64,000 nt of DNA from Bin87 sp965203855. GTDB lineage: Bacteria > Chloroflexota > Dehalococcoidia > Lucifugimonadales > UBA3495. Where the stretch lies: contig CBDBDN010000005.1 in NCBI GenBank assembly GCA_965203855.1, forward strand, positions 682,001-746,000. The letters run 5' to 3'. The translations under genes were made by a program, and so were the position numbers. The notes below the pieces were generated by a model that searched no databases, was not told the origin of the DNA, and saw only the letters and a list, made by a program, of their open reading frames with translations. This document shows positions 17,136-25,723 of this stretch, in pieces (the stretch's first letter is position 1; the number at the start of each line of letters is the position of its first letter).

Positions 17136-17807
17136 TTAGACGCCGGATGCCGCTTCCTGCTGGACATTAGAGGGCAACGCCAGGTCGGCGACATCGCCGC
17201 CGGAATTTTTGTGCCAGATTTCCAGCAGTCCGCGCAATACCATACTGAGCATCCACTCAAAAGCGGTAAAAGCCAGCATCGTGAAGCCGACGGCTACTAT
17301 CATCTGGAACATCCAGAGTTCGGGCAGGAAGCTGCCGATTAGATAGGTGTTCGCCAAGGCAGGCTCGCATTCGCCGGCGGAATTGGTGCGGATGCAGCGG
17401 GATTCAAAGACTTCCTCCCAGGATTTGATGGCGGTAATCAGCCCAAAAAAGCCGACGGACGCCAACGCCAGCCAGTCGGCGGCGGAACGCAGGTAGGGAT
17501 GGATGCGCGAAAACAGCGGCAGCAGCACATCAATGCGGACATGGGAGCCGGTGCGTAGGGAGTAGGAAAAAGCCCAGGTGCCGGCGAAAGCGAGGACATA
17601 GCCGCCGACGAGTTCCTGATTGCCCAGCACCGGCCCGCCGACTTTGCGGACGATGACCTGATAGGTAATGTAGATGCCGAGCAGCAGCAGCAAGGAGCCG
17701 CAGACATAACCGAAGCCGCGATAAACCACGTCCAGCGCACTGTCGATTTTGTGGATGAAACGGGTCAGCGTAACCGTTGCCGGGGGATTGGCGCTTTGCG
17801 TGGTCAA
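17136..17807 (-). CDS. dctQ: TRAP transporter small permease DctQ
   Basis: Small membrane subunit of the TRAP system (223 aa). Four predicted membrane segments: VCGSLLLLLGIYITYQVIV, VLAFAGTWAFSYSLRTGSHV, LALASVGFFGLITAI and FQMIVAVGFTMLAFTAFEW. The TGSHVRIDVL motif after the second segment is the DctQ hallmark. An inserted Cys-containing loop (ESRCIRTNSAGECEPA) lies between segments 3 and 4, unusual for the family and perhaps a disulfide loop on the outer side. It lies between the unknown gene at 17912 and dctM. Confidence 0.9.
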   Translation of the reverse strand: MTTQSANPPATVTLTRFIHKIDSALDVVYRGFGYVCGSLLLLLGIYITYQVIVRKVGGPVLGNQELVGGYVLAFAGTWAFSYSLRTGSHVRIDVLLPLFSRIHPYLRSAADWLALASVGFFGLITAIKSWEEVFESRCIRTNSAGECEPALANTYLIGSFLPELWMFQMIVAVGFTMLAFTAFEWMLSMVLRGLLEIWHKNSGGDVADLALPSNVQQEAASGV

Positions 17808-17911
17808 GTTGAGCCTCCGGGTTGCGGTATCAGGTTAGGTAGGCGATGGGCAAGTCTATGCGCCGGGCAAGGGGATGTCAACGGCAAGGGATTGCCGGCG
17901 GGTAGTTGCGA

Positions 17912-18388
17912 TTACGCTCCGGGCTGGTCGTATTTGGATTGGTAGAAAATGACGGTTACGCCTTTGCCGGCGGCGTAATCGGACAGGGTTTCGGGCCAAG
18001 GTTTGCCGGCGATGCAGAAGGCTCTAGTTGGGATGCCGGTGGCCCGCCGGACGAGAGCGCAGCGACGGACGGCCAAGTCAATATCGCGTCTGTTGGGGTT
18101 GGGGGAAATCTCAACGACGGCGTATTCGGTGATGGCGCTGCGCTCTGCGGCGTCGTAGGCTGCGGCGTCAATGGAGCGTATTTGCTGGTATTCGTCGCGG
18201 GAGATGACGCCACGGATACGGCTCTGCTGCAACTCATCGCGGAATTGGTCGGGGTCGACCGGAACCGGGTAGTCAAGATGGTGGATGAGAATAGCGTCAA
18301 TCAGCCGGCAGCATTCGTCCGCATAGAGCAGATCGGCGAGACATTCCACGGGGTCGCGCGCGGCGACGGCTGCGCCATTGACGGACAT
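17912..18388 (-). CDS. hypothetical protein with a nuclease-like C-terminal domain
   Basis: 158 residues from the ATG at 18388, which has AGAGG 9 nt upstream; an upstream TTG at 18403 overlaps that ribosome site. The C-terminal half, EYAVVEISPNPNRRDIDLAV, then RRCALVRRATGIPTRAF and GVTVIFYQ, resembles the same region of the protein at 42476-43333 (YVLGEVALTANQDDISHAAR, then VRFFVVPQ). This strand-Glu-helix-strand pattern is reminiscent of PD-(D/E)xK-like domains in coiled-coil proteins, but full catalytic residues are not secure. Embedded between dctP and dctQ, though a transport role is not evident. Function unknown. Confidence 0.6.
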   Translation of the reverse strand: MSVNGAAVAARDPVECLADLLYADECCRLIDAILIHHLDYPVPVDPDQFRDELQQSRIRGVISRDEYQQIRSIDAAAYDAAERSAITEYAVVEISPNPNRRDIDLAVRRCALVRRATGIPTRAFCIAGKPWPETLSDYAAGKGVTVIFYQSKYDQPGA

Positions 18389-18478
18389 TATTGAGCCTCT
18401 CAATTCATCTTGCGGAGGTTAGCGGCAAGGGTGCGCCGGCGTGGCAGCATAAAAGCAAGCGCCGGCGTGCCGGGCGGG

Positions 18479-19655
18479 TTAGTTGAGGTCCTCGGCCAGG
18501 CCGTCGGCGCCGACGCGGACGCCGAGCAGGGGCGCGACTTTGGCGTTGTAAATTTGGACGGCTTCGCTATTGGGGCCGCCGGTGCGTTCTACCCATTTGG
18601 GCAGCACATTGTTGCGTCCGGCCCCGGTAGAGGGCATCCTTGACTTCGTCGGTGAACTCTACATACTCCATGCCGCCGGCGGTGTTTTCGTCGATGCCTT
18701 CCTGTGCCCAGACGGTTTCCACCCATTCGCGGGAAGTGCGCTGATGACGCTGGCCTTCCTCCTTGATGATGGCCTGGAGGTCGGGCGGGATGGATTCCCA
18801 GACATCCTTGTTCATCGTAATCCAGGTTACGGCGATGGCGACGATGGGGCCGACCATATAGTCGGTAACTTCGTACCAGCGGACGCCGGAGCCGCAAGTG
18901 CCGCAGGACACGGCGGCGTCCAGTACGCCGCGTTCCAAGGCGGTATAGACGTCGGCGAAAGCCATAAACTGGGCGTCGGCACCCATTCCGCCCAGCAGGT
19001 CGCTGAGGACGGTGCTGTGGCTGCGGGTTTTCAGCCCCTCAAAGTCGGCCAGGGTATTCAGCTCTTTGGAACTGAAGTAGTAGTTGCTTTCGTAGTAGTT
19101 CTCCATAATGACGACGCCGTTGGACTGCTGCTCAATGATGCGATGCAAGTCCGCGCGGGTAGCGTCAATGACGGCGAAATTGGTTGCGGAGTCGGGGAAA
19201 AGCCCCCAAAGGTTGGCGACGTCGATGATAGGCAAATCGCCGCCAATGTAGCCGGAGTAGATTTCGGCCAGTTCCATAGTCTGGTCGCCAATCAGGCGGA
19301 GCGAGTCGGGGCCGTTGATGCCCAGTTCCGGGAAAGAGCTGATCTGAAATTCCACGCGTCCATTGGTGCGGTCTTTGACGCGTTCAATGAAGCCGTCAAT
19401 GCCGTGTTCCTCCATGGTGGAGTAGATCAGGGTACAGGGGTTGCCGGTGCGGTTGATGCAAACGAGCTGGATTTTGAATTCGGGTTCAGCCATCATTGCG
19501 CTGTCGCCGGAACCGGAGGCCGCGGCGCCGTTGAACGCCGGCGTTGCGGTGGGAGCCGGAGCGCCGCCGCCGCAAGCGGCAAGCGCGACAATCAAAATAC
19601 TTACCAGAGAGGCCAGCAGATACCTGGTGAAAGCGCCGATGCTGTAAGGTTGCAT
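18479..19655 (-). CDS. dctP: TRAP transporter substrate-binding lipoprotein DctP, frameshifted near its 3' end
   Basis: Periplasmic solute receptor of the adjacent TRAP permease. It has a signal peptide with lipobox VALAAC (Cys28), then a receptor domain with CINRTGNPC (Cys66, Cys74), SSFPELGINGPDSLRL, AEIYSGYIGGDLPIIDVANL and CGTCGSGVRWYEVTDYMVGP (Cys251, Cys254). The continuous frame ends at 18567 in an unrelated tail. Removing one base at the CCCC run 18622-18625 restores a frame ending at the TAA at 18479, with NNVLPKWVERTGGPNSEAV and GVRVGADGLAEDLN, which matches the C-termini of both domains at 20744-23161. The change is a recent mutation or a sequence error. GGGAGG sits 6 nt before the ATG. 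Confidence 0.88.
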
Positions 19656-19756
19656 TTTTCACCTCCCGTTGCGCTGTGCCAGGACCGGCCGGCGCGGCCG
19701 GCGGCTGTGGGTTGAGCCGCCATATTTAAACTGTCAAGCTGCCGGGCCGCCGGGCG

Positions 19757-19785
19757 ATTTTATGGCATATTAATATGACTGTCAA
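19757..19785 (-). promoter_or_regulatory. sigma70-type promoter of the dctP operon
   Basis: On the minus strand, TTGACA (19785-19780) and TAAAAT (19762-19757) are separated by 17 bp. The spacer contains the perfect 12-bp palindrome CATATTAATATG (19766-19777), a possible operator. Just upstream at 19791-19806 is a 16-bp box shared with the region upstream of the two-headed dctP gene. The 19656-19941 gap holds nothing else recognised. Confidence 0.65.
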
Positions 19786-19941
19786 TCGTAATAGAATAAG
19801 ATGATGGCAGCCTGATAATATGCGAATATCGTATTGTGATGGCTGTATTTCGCAGCATATATGCAGGATTGGTTCGCGAATTGAGCATAGGCTTGGCGCA
19901 AGCGGTGGAGAGGAGATGGCGATACGCCGGCATTGATAAGT

Positions 19942-20370
19942 TCAGTCCGCATTTTCCAGGCGAGCCAGCAATGCCGCCGGGGTGATAATCGGAATGGAAA
20001 ACACGCCGGCCAGCGCGAGCAAGTCAGAATCTCCGGTAACCAGGGCGTCGGCTGCGGCATAACGGGCGAGTTCTAAAAAGGGCCGGTCGCCAGGATCGGG
20101 GCAGTAAGGGATTGCCGGCGGCAGCGCAGGCATGGCGGTCATTTCACACCAGGGCAAGTAGTCGTCAAGCAGCAGCCGGATTCGCTCTGGCGCCAGGTTG
20201 AATTTGGAATACCGCAATACCCGTTCCAGTTCCGCTACGGTATCCGGGCTGACCAGGGGATATAGCGTCTGGGTTTGCCAAGCGGGGCGCAGGCGGGACA
20301 GAGCATCCGAGGCAAATACCAAAGCGGACACCAGCACATTGGTGTCCAGAACAACGCGCAGAGCGGGCAT
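19942..20370 (-). CDS. PIN-domain ribonuclease toxin
   Basis: 142-residue PIN-domain protein of the kind that acts as toxin in VapBC-like pairs by cutting RNA. The N-terminal VVLDTNVLVSAL provides the first acidic residue (Asp9); TVAELERVL gives the middle Glu; CPDPGDRPFLELA and ALVTGDSDLLAL supply the C-terminal acids. The set looks complete, so catalysis is plausible. Its ATG directly follows the stop of the upstream AbrB-like gene, the usual antitoxin-first order. Confidence 0.85.
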   Translation of the reverse strand: MPALRVVLDTNVLVSALVFASDALSRLRPAWQTQTLYPLVSPDTVAELERVLRYSKFNLAPERIRLLLDDYLPWCEMTAMPALPPAIPYCPDPGDRPFLELARYAAADALVTGDSDLLALAGVFSIPIITPAALLARLENAD

Positions 20371-20661
20371 TTATTGGCTCCGCGCCCAGGCTACCGCGTC
20401 GGATATGTCCTGCTCCGTGATGCCCTGCGCGTCCAGCATACGGCGGACATCGGCAGCCGTTTTGGGTACGAAAGGCGATAGTGCGATACGCCCATCAGCA
20501 ACGCTGACTTCAAAGCAGTCGATGCCGGGGAAAGCGGCAAGGACGCCGGCCGGCACGGTGATTGCGTTGGATGAACTCAAGACGGCAAGCGGGAGCGCCG
20601 GTTTTGCCGGCTGCCCGGTTGCCGACGGGCTTGGGGATACGCGGGTTATGACCGTTGCCAT
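20371..20661 (-). CDS. AbrB/MazE-type antitoxin
   Basis: 96-residue protein. The middle, LPLAVLSSSNAITVPAGVLAAF, fits the swapped-hairpin AbrB/SpoVT DNA-binding fold (usually written as a strand, then xITIPKxxRxxLG), and the C-terminal half, KTAADVRRMLDAQGITEQDI, would be the toxin-binding segment. It abuts the PIN-domain gene, so it should bind and neutralise that toxin and repress their shared promoter. The assignment depends mainly on context and fold pattern; the N-terminal ~20 residues are low complexity. Confidence 0.65.
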   Translation of the reverse strand: MATVITRVSPSPSATGQPAKPALPLAVLSSSNAITVPAGVLAAFPGIDCFEVSVADGRIALSPFVPKTAADVRRMLDAQGITEQDISDAVAWARSQ

Positions 20662-20743
20662 TGTCGGCTGCTCCTGGACAAATAAGTATAATGGGGCAAT
20701 CCGGCGACTGCCCCATCATTGTAGCATTGCCGGCGGCCCGGCG

Positions 20744-23161
20744 TCATTCAGTGCCGGAGGCGGAGCCGTCGTCGTTGATGCGTACCTTGACGATGGGCGC
20801 TACCAGTTCGTTGAAGATCTGCGCGGCTTCGCTGTCGGGGCCGCCGACGCGGGCAACCCAGCCGGGCACTACCCGGTCGATGGCGGACTGCCGCTGCGCC
20901 GCTTTCATTTCGTCGGTGAACTCCACCAGTTCCATGCCTTCGGCGATGTTCTCCGCAATGGCGGCGGGCGCATAATGCTCAAACAGCAGCTGCCGGTTGA
21001 GATACGCATGGCGCGCGCCCTCCTCCAGGACGATGTTCTGCAAGTCGGGGGGCATTTGGTCCCAGCGGGATTGGTTGATAGTGAACCAGCTGTGTCCCAC
21101 CGAGATGATGGGGCCGACCAGGTAATCGGCCACTTCGTACCAGCGCAGGCCGTGTCCGCAGGAGCCGCAGGAAAGGGCGCCGTCAATGACGCCGCGTTCC
21201 AGTGCGGTATAGACATCGGCGAAAGCGATGAACTGCGGGTCGCCGCCCATGCCGGAAATAAGGTCGCTGAGGACGGTGCTGTGGCTGCGTAGTTTTTTGC
21301 CTTGCAGATCGTCCAGGCTGCGGATTTCCGGCTGGGAGAAAATGTAGGTGTGGGCGGTCATCATATAGGCTACCTGGACGCCGCCCTGCTCAGCGGTTAC
21401 TTCCGCCATTTTGGGCTGAATGGCGTCAATGACGGCCAGCTGATCTTCCTGGGTCGGATAGAGGCCCCAGAGGTTGCTCATATCCATAATGGGGAAGTCG
21501 CCGCCGATGTAGCCGGAGTAAATCTGCGCGGAGTCCAGCGTGCCGTCCTCAACCAGGCGCAGCGTGTCCGGGCCGGCAACGCCGAGTTCCGGGAATGACG
21601 ACACTTCAAAGATGACTTGGCCGTTGGTGCGCCGCTTGACGCGTTCCACGAAGCCGATGTCCTCGGTTTCGGCGTAGTTGCCAATGGCCAGGCCGCAGTC
21701 CACCAGAGTGCGGTTGATGCAGGCCATCTGCATCTCAAACTTTTGGCCGGAGGAAGTCAGCGGCGTCAGGTCGAAGTTGATGCCGTTTTCCTCGCCGCAG
21801 GACCAGCCGGACGGGCTGCCGCCGCCGTGCTCGGCAGGCACGGATGCGGCGGCTTCGCCGTCGCACTGCGTAGATGCGATGGCTTCTTGGCCGCCGTTGG
21901 GGGAGTCCACGATGTTGATGCATATATCGCCGACTATGCGGCCGGCGCAGTCCCCGGCGCCAGAACTGGGGAGCATCATGGCTTCGGTTTCGGAGGCGGA
22001 GCCGTCGGGGTTGATGACGACGCCGACGATGGGGCCGACTTTGTCGTTGAAAATCTGGACGCCCTCGGAGTTGGGGCCGCCGGCGCGCTCTACCCAGTTG
22101 GGGATGATGGTTGCCAGGGCGGCGACGCGCATCCGGGCTTTGACATCATCGGGGAAGTCGCTGTACTCCATTCCCTCGGCGACATTGAGGTTGATGCCGT
22201 CCGGGTCCCACACCTCTTTAATCAGGCGGCGGTTTTCGGCGTCAAACTCCTGGCCTACCTCTTTTAGGATACGCTGGGCCTCGGGGGTAAGCTGGTTCCA
22301 TTTTTCGCCGTTGATGGTGATGTAGGTAACGGCGAGGGAACCGACGATGGGGCCATAGAGGTAGTCGGTAACTTCGTACCAGCGTTGGCCGTAGCCGGGA
22401 GTACCGCCGGTGATGCCGGCATCCAGTATGCCCCGCTCCAGAGAGGTATAGACATCGGCGAAAGCGACAAACTCTCCCTGGGCGCCGAGCCCTAACAGCA
22501 GGTCGCCGAGGACGGTGCTGTGCTGGCGTATTTTTTTGCCCGAATAGGCTTCCAGGTTGGGCAGCGGCTCGCGGCTGAATATGTACTGGTTGGGGTAATA
22601 GGCGCGGAATACGGGTTCACCGCCGGTGGCTTCCCGCAGAATGCGTATCATATCGTCCTCAATGGCGTCGCTGAGGACGAGATGGGCTTCGTTGCTGGGG
22701 GAGACGCCCCACAGGTTGCCGACATCAATGACCGGCAGGTCGCCGCCGACATAGCCGGAGTAGATTTCGGCGAATTCCAGGGTCTGGTCGTTAACCAGAC
22801 GAACGGTGTCAGGGCCGGCGAGTCCGAGCTCGGGGTAAGAGGAAATCTCAATCCTGACTTCGTCGGTGCGTTCATGAACCCTGGGGATGTAGAAATCGCG
22901 GATGAGTTCGCAGGGGCGCAGGGTGCGGTTGATGCAAACCACTTGCAGAGTTACCACTTCCGCAGGCGCGGCCGGGGCCGCGGTAGGCTGCTCGGCGGCG
23001 GGCGCGGCGGCGGTAGTAGGCTGTTCCGCGGCCGGGTCCGACTGGTCGCCCTGACAAGCCGCCACTGCCAGCATCAGCAGCAGAACGGCGGCGCCGACGG
23101 CGATTAGGCGCCAGTACGCGCCGGCAATCCGGTAAAAGCGCAATCTGCTTGAAGTAAGCAT
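20744..23161 (-). CDS. two-headed TRAP substrate-binding lipoprotein (tandem DctP-DctP fusion)
   Basis: 805 residues from the ATG at 23161, chosen because GAGGG precedes it by 8 nt. Signal peptide and lipobox VAAC (Cys36) anchor it to the membrane; a Pro/Ala/Thr linker follows. Two complete DctP receptor domains then occur in one chain, roughly residues 70-395 and 465-805. Both have the hallmarks of the neighbouring single DctP: CINRTLRPC and CINRTLVDC, SSYPELGLAGPDTVRL and SSFPELGVAGPDTLRL, EIYSGYVGGDLPVID and QIYSGYIGGDFPIMD, RWYEVTDY and RWYEVADY. The second domain keeps CGSCG, the first has GGTPG instead. The joining segment is Cys-rich (GDCAGRIVGDICINIV, TQCDG, WSCGEENG). No permease genes lie beside it, so it may feed the DctQM pair at 15189-17807. 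Confidence 0.9.
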   Translation of the reverse strand: MLTSSRLRFYRIAGAYWRLIAVGAAVLLLMLAVAACQGDQSDPAAEQPTTAAAPAAEQPTAAPAAPAEVVTLQVVCINRTLRPCELIRDFYIPRVHERTDEVRIEISSYPELGLAGPDTVRLVNDQTLEFAEIYSGYVGGDLPVIDVGNLWGVSPSNEAHLVLSDAIEDDMIRILREATGGEPVFRAYYPNQYIFSREPLPNLEAYSGKKIRQHSTVLGDLLLGLGAQGEFVAFADVYTSLERGILDAGITGGTPGYGQRWYEVTDYLYGPIVGSLAVTYITINGEKWNQLTPEAQRILKEVGQEFDAENRRLIKEVWDPDGINLNVAEGMEYSDFPDDVKARMRVAALATIIPNWVERAGGPNSEGVQIFNDKVGPIVGVVINPDGSASETEAMMLPSSGAGDCAGRIVGDICINIVDSPNGGQEAIASTQCDGEAAASVPAEHGGGSPSGWSCGEENGINFDLTPLTSSGQKFEMQMACINRTLVDCGLAIGNYAETEDIGFVERVKRRTNGQVIFEVSSFPELGVAGPDTLRLVEDGTLDSAQIYSGYIGGDFPIMDMSNLWGLYPTQEDQLAVIDAIQPKMAEVTAEQGGVQVAYMMTAHTYIFSQPEIRSLDDLQGKKLRSHSTVLSDLISGMGGDPQFIAFADVYTALERGVIDGALSCGSCGHGLRWYEVADYLVGPIISVGHSWFTINQSRWDQMPPDLQNIVLEEGARHAYLNRQLLFEHYAPAAIAENIAEGMELVEFTDEMKAAQRQSAIDRVVPGWVARVGGPDSEAAQIFNELVAPIVKVRINDDGSASGTE

Positions 23162-23259
23162 AAGATTTCCCTCGCAGTTCCGTTTGCACAGGGCCGACCG
23201 ACGCCGGGCCAATCGCAGCGGCATCCCCGGCGGAATCAGCCTTGCGGTTTTGGCGCATT

Positions 23260-23288
23260 ACGCTATCAGCACGCCGGCGCAGTGTCAA
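23260..23288 (-). promoter_or_regulatory. possible promoter of the two-headed DctP gene
   Basis: Minus-strand TTGACA (23288-23283) followed after 17 bp by the weak -10 TAGCGT (23265-23260). A 16-bp box, ATAGAATAGGATGATG at 23313-23328, lies upstream and matches 19791-19806 at 15 of 16 positions, suggesting shared control of both receptor genes. Confidence 0.5.
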
Positions 23289-23430
23289 TACCGGATGCGA
23301 ATTAGAAATATCATAGAATAGGATGATGCTGAAGTATTATGTAATGCGGCGGTAGTTTATGTAACGACGCAATGCCCGGCCATCTCCCCGGTTATCTCCG
23401 GAGGGACATACGGCCGGCTGCGGGGCGTGG

Positions 23431-23575
23431 ATTCCGGCTTGCGCCGGAATGACGGGTGGGGCCGGAATGACGGGTGGGGATGGAACGGGATGGGGATGGA
23501 ACGGGATGGGGATGGCGCGTCGAGGTTGGGGCGGTATGCCAAGGTTGGGGCGGTATGCCAAGGCTAGGCCGGCAG
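23431..23575. repeat. Palindromic repeat and short tandem repeats
   Basis: The palindrome ATTCCGGCTTGCGCCGGAAT at 23431-23450 is followed by a half-unit, then tandem GGGGATGGAACGGGAT units and two copies of GGTTGGGGCGGTATGCCAA. No gene is supported in the 23290-23676 gap. Confidence 0.65.
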
Positions 23576-23676
23576 GCCGGGTTTGTACCGGAATAGCGCA
23601 CGGGGCAAGCCTTGCGGTTTTTACGGCAATCGGGGATTATGCTGCGTAACCGATTATAGTAGCAGGGGGAACAGCT

Positions 23677-24459
23677 ATGCCTTATCCGGGATTGGATTTG
23701 ACCGGGCGCAAAGCCCTGGTAACCGGCGCCGCCCGCGGCATTGGCGCCGCGCTGGCCGTCGGATTGGCGCAGGCCGGCGCGGATGTGGCCGTCAGCGACC
23801 TGCCGGCTCCGGAAGCGCGCGCCGGCCTGGCCGATACGGCGGAACGCATCCACAGCGAAGGGCGGGCCGCGCCAGCCTACGCTTTGGATGTGCAGGACAT
23901 TCCGTCAATAGACGGCGTAATGCGGCAGGCCGCCGCCGATTTGGACGGGCTGGACATTCTGGTCAACAATGCCGGCATCCGCCGCCGCGCGCCGGCGCTG
24001 GAAGTTACCGAAGCGGATTGGGACGCCGTGCTGGACACCAACCTGAAAGGAGCGTTTTTCTGCGCGCAGGCCGCCGCCAGGCTGATGATACCGCAGGGGT
24101 TTGGGCGCATCATAGGAGTGTCGTCGCAGTTCGCGTTGGTGGGCGCGCCGCATCGGGCGGCCTACTGCGCCAGCAAAGCCGGGCTGGCTAACCTGACGCG
24201 CGTGCTGGCGCTGGAATGGGCGCAGTACGGCATCACCGTCAACGCCATCGGGCCGGGGCCGACGACTACGCCGGGGCTGCTGGAAGCCGACGCGCGGGAC
24301 GCCGACCAGGTGCAGGCCGAACTATCCATAAAGATGCCGCTGGGTCGGCGAATGGCAGCGGAGGAACTGGCGGGCGCGGCCATCTACCTGGCCAGCAATG
24401 CGGCATCGGCCACCACCGGGCATCTGCTGGTAGTGGACGGCGGCTGGACGGCGATTTAG
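23677..24459 (+). CDS. short-chain dehydrogenase/reductase (SDR)
   Basis: Classical SDR oxidoreductase (260 aa). The NAD(P)-binding motif TGAARGIG is at residues 17-24; VSDLPAPE after strand 2 carries an Asp, favouring NAD(H). LVNNAG, the catalytic Ser in GVSSQFALVG and the YCASK (Tyr-x3-Lys) motif are all present, as is the NAIGPGPTTTPGL cofactor loop. It is probably an alcohol/ketone oxidoreductase such as a gluconate 5-dehydrogenase or 3-oxoacyl-ACP reductase relative; the substrate is not fixed. A GGGGGAA stretch lies upstream of the ATG. It is followed by a hairpin at 24480. Confidence 0.9.
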   Translation: MPYPGLDLTGRKALVTGAARGIGAALAVGLAQAGADVAVSDLPAPEARAGLADTAERIHSEGRAAPAYALDVQDIPSIDGVMRQAAADLDGLDILVNNAGIRRRAPALEVTEADWDAVLDTNLKGAFFCAQAAARLMIPQGFGRIIGVSSQFALVGAPHRAAYCASKAGLANLTRVLALEWAQYGITVNAIGPGPTTTPGLLEADARDADQVQAELSIKMPLGRRMAAEELAGAAIYLASNAASATTGHLLVVDGGWTAI

Positions 24460-24479
24460 CGATTTAGCATCGTTACAAT

Positions 24480-24543
24480 GGCATGGATAAAGGGGATAGA
24501 CGGGATGATATGATTTATCCGGTTCATCCCCTTTATCCATGCC
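24480..24543. terminator. 18-bp perfect inverted repeat, possible terminator or leader hairpin
   Basis: GGCATGGATAAAGGGGAT (24480-24497) and its exact reverse complement (24526-24543) enclose 28 nt. AAAAATT follows on the plus strand. It lies between the SDR stop and the ribosome site of the DUF362 gene. The arms are also a member of the GGCATGGAT repeat family, so it may be a paired repeat rather than a dedicated terminator. Confidence 0.5.
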
Positions 24544-24567
24544 AAAAATTATTGACGAGGGATTTTG

Positions 24568-25713
24568 ATGACTACGATTGAACGAGTTGCGCCCGCTGCC
24601 CGAACCGCCGTATCCCGGCCGGCGACCACGCAGACGCCGACGGTGGCGGTAGTGTCCACGGCGCCGGCAACCGTGCTGTCCGATGTGGAACGGGCGATGC
24701 GGCTGGCCGGCGCGGAGCAAGCGCTACTGCCGGAGTACGAAACGCTGCTGAAAATCAACATATCCTGGCAGCACTGGTATCCCGGCTGCTCTACCACGCC
24801 CTGGCAGCTGGAGGGGGCGATTTGCGCCTTGCAGCAGATGGGGCATCGCGGCCTGATTGCGGCGCACAACGGCACGGTGGTAGTGGACTCTTTTGAGGGC
24901 GAGGCGAACAACAAGCATAAGCCGGTGCAGGACAAGTACGAACTGCGGACGGTGCATCTGGATACGCCGCCGGAGCCGTGGATGCGCTACGAACCGAAAG
25001 CCGAAATGCTTGTCCTGAACGACATCTACCCGGAGGGCATTGAGATACCGGAACTGTTCGCCGGCAAGAACATTGTCCATCTGCCGACGATGAAAACCCA
25101 TGTGTTCACCACGATGACCGGGGCGATGAAAAACGCCTTCGGCGGGCTGCTGCACCGCAAGCGGCACTGGACGCATTCGGTAATCCACGAAACGCTGGTT
25201 GACTTGCTGGCGATACAGCAGGAGATACATCCGGGCATCTTTGCGGTTACGGACGGGACATTCGCCGGCGACGGCCCCGGCCCCCGCGCGATGCGCTGGC
25301 ACATCAAGAACCGCATCGCCGCCGGCGCCGACCAGGTAGCCGTGGACGCCGTAGTCGCGCGGATGATGGGCTTTGACCCGCTGTCCATTCCGTTCATCCG
25401 CATCGCCCACGAGCGCGGGCTGGGCGTGGGCGACATCCGCGACATTGAAATCGTAGGCGACGAGCCGGAGTTCGGCAAAGTCAACTGGAAGTTCAGCAGC
25501 AACGAAAACACTTTCGCCAGCCGCGGCCAAAAGCTAATCTACTGGGGGCCGCTAAAGCCGTTGGAAAACGCCCTGCTGCGCTCCCCGCTGGCCGGCTGGG
25601 CCTACGCCGCCAGCAACCTCTACCACAACGGCTACTGGCTGAACACCATCGGGCGGCGGCGCATCGAGGCGGCGCTGGAGACGGAGTGGGGGCGGTTGTG
25701 GCAATCGTATTAG
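24568..25713 (+). CDS. DUF362-domain protein
   Basis: 381 residues from the ATG at 24568 (GAGGG upstream). The central region, NIVHLPTMKTHVFTTMTGAM then KNAFGGLLHRKRHWTHS, and VTDGTFAGDGPGP are DUF362 signatures; TLLKINISWQHWYPGCSTTP matches the N-terminal part of that domain. DUF362 proteins often carry ferredoxin-like clusters, but no CxxCxxC set is visible here, so this is the cluster-free type. No transmembrane segment. The biochemical role of the family is not established. It may be read with the SDR gene upstream, although a hairpin separates them. Confidence 0.8.
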   Translation: MTTIERVAPAARTAVSRPATTQTPTVAVVSTAPATVLSDVERAMRLAGAEQALLPEYETLLKINISWQHWYPGCSTTPWQLEGAICALQQMGHRGLIAAHNGTVVVDSFEGEANNKHKPVQDKYELRTVHLDTPPEPWMRYEPKAEMLVLNDIYPEGIEIPELFAGKNIVHLPTMKTHVFTTMTGAMKNAFGGLLHRKRHWTHSVIHETLVDLLAIQQEIHPGIFAVTDGTFAGDGPGPRAMRWHIKNRIAAGADQVAVDAVVARMMGFDPLSIPFIRIAHERGLGVGDIRDIEIVGDEPEFGKVNWKFSSNENTFASRGQKLIYWGPLKPLENALLRSPLAGWAYAASNLYHNGYWLNTIGRRRIEAALETEWGRLWQSY

Positions 25714-25723
25714 AGCCGGGGTT

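Noticed and set aside
18570..19715. 381-codon plus-strand frame opposite dctP
   Set aside because: Antisense shadow; the minus strand encodes clear DctP sequence with signal peptide.
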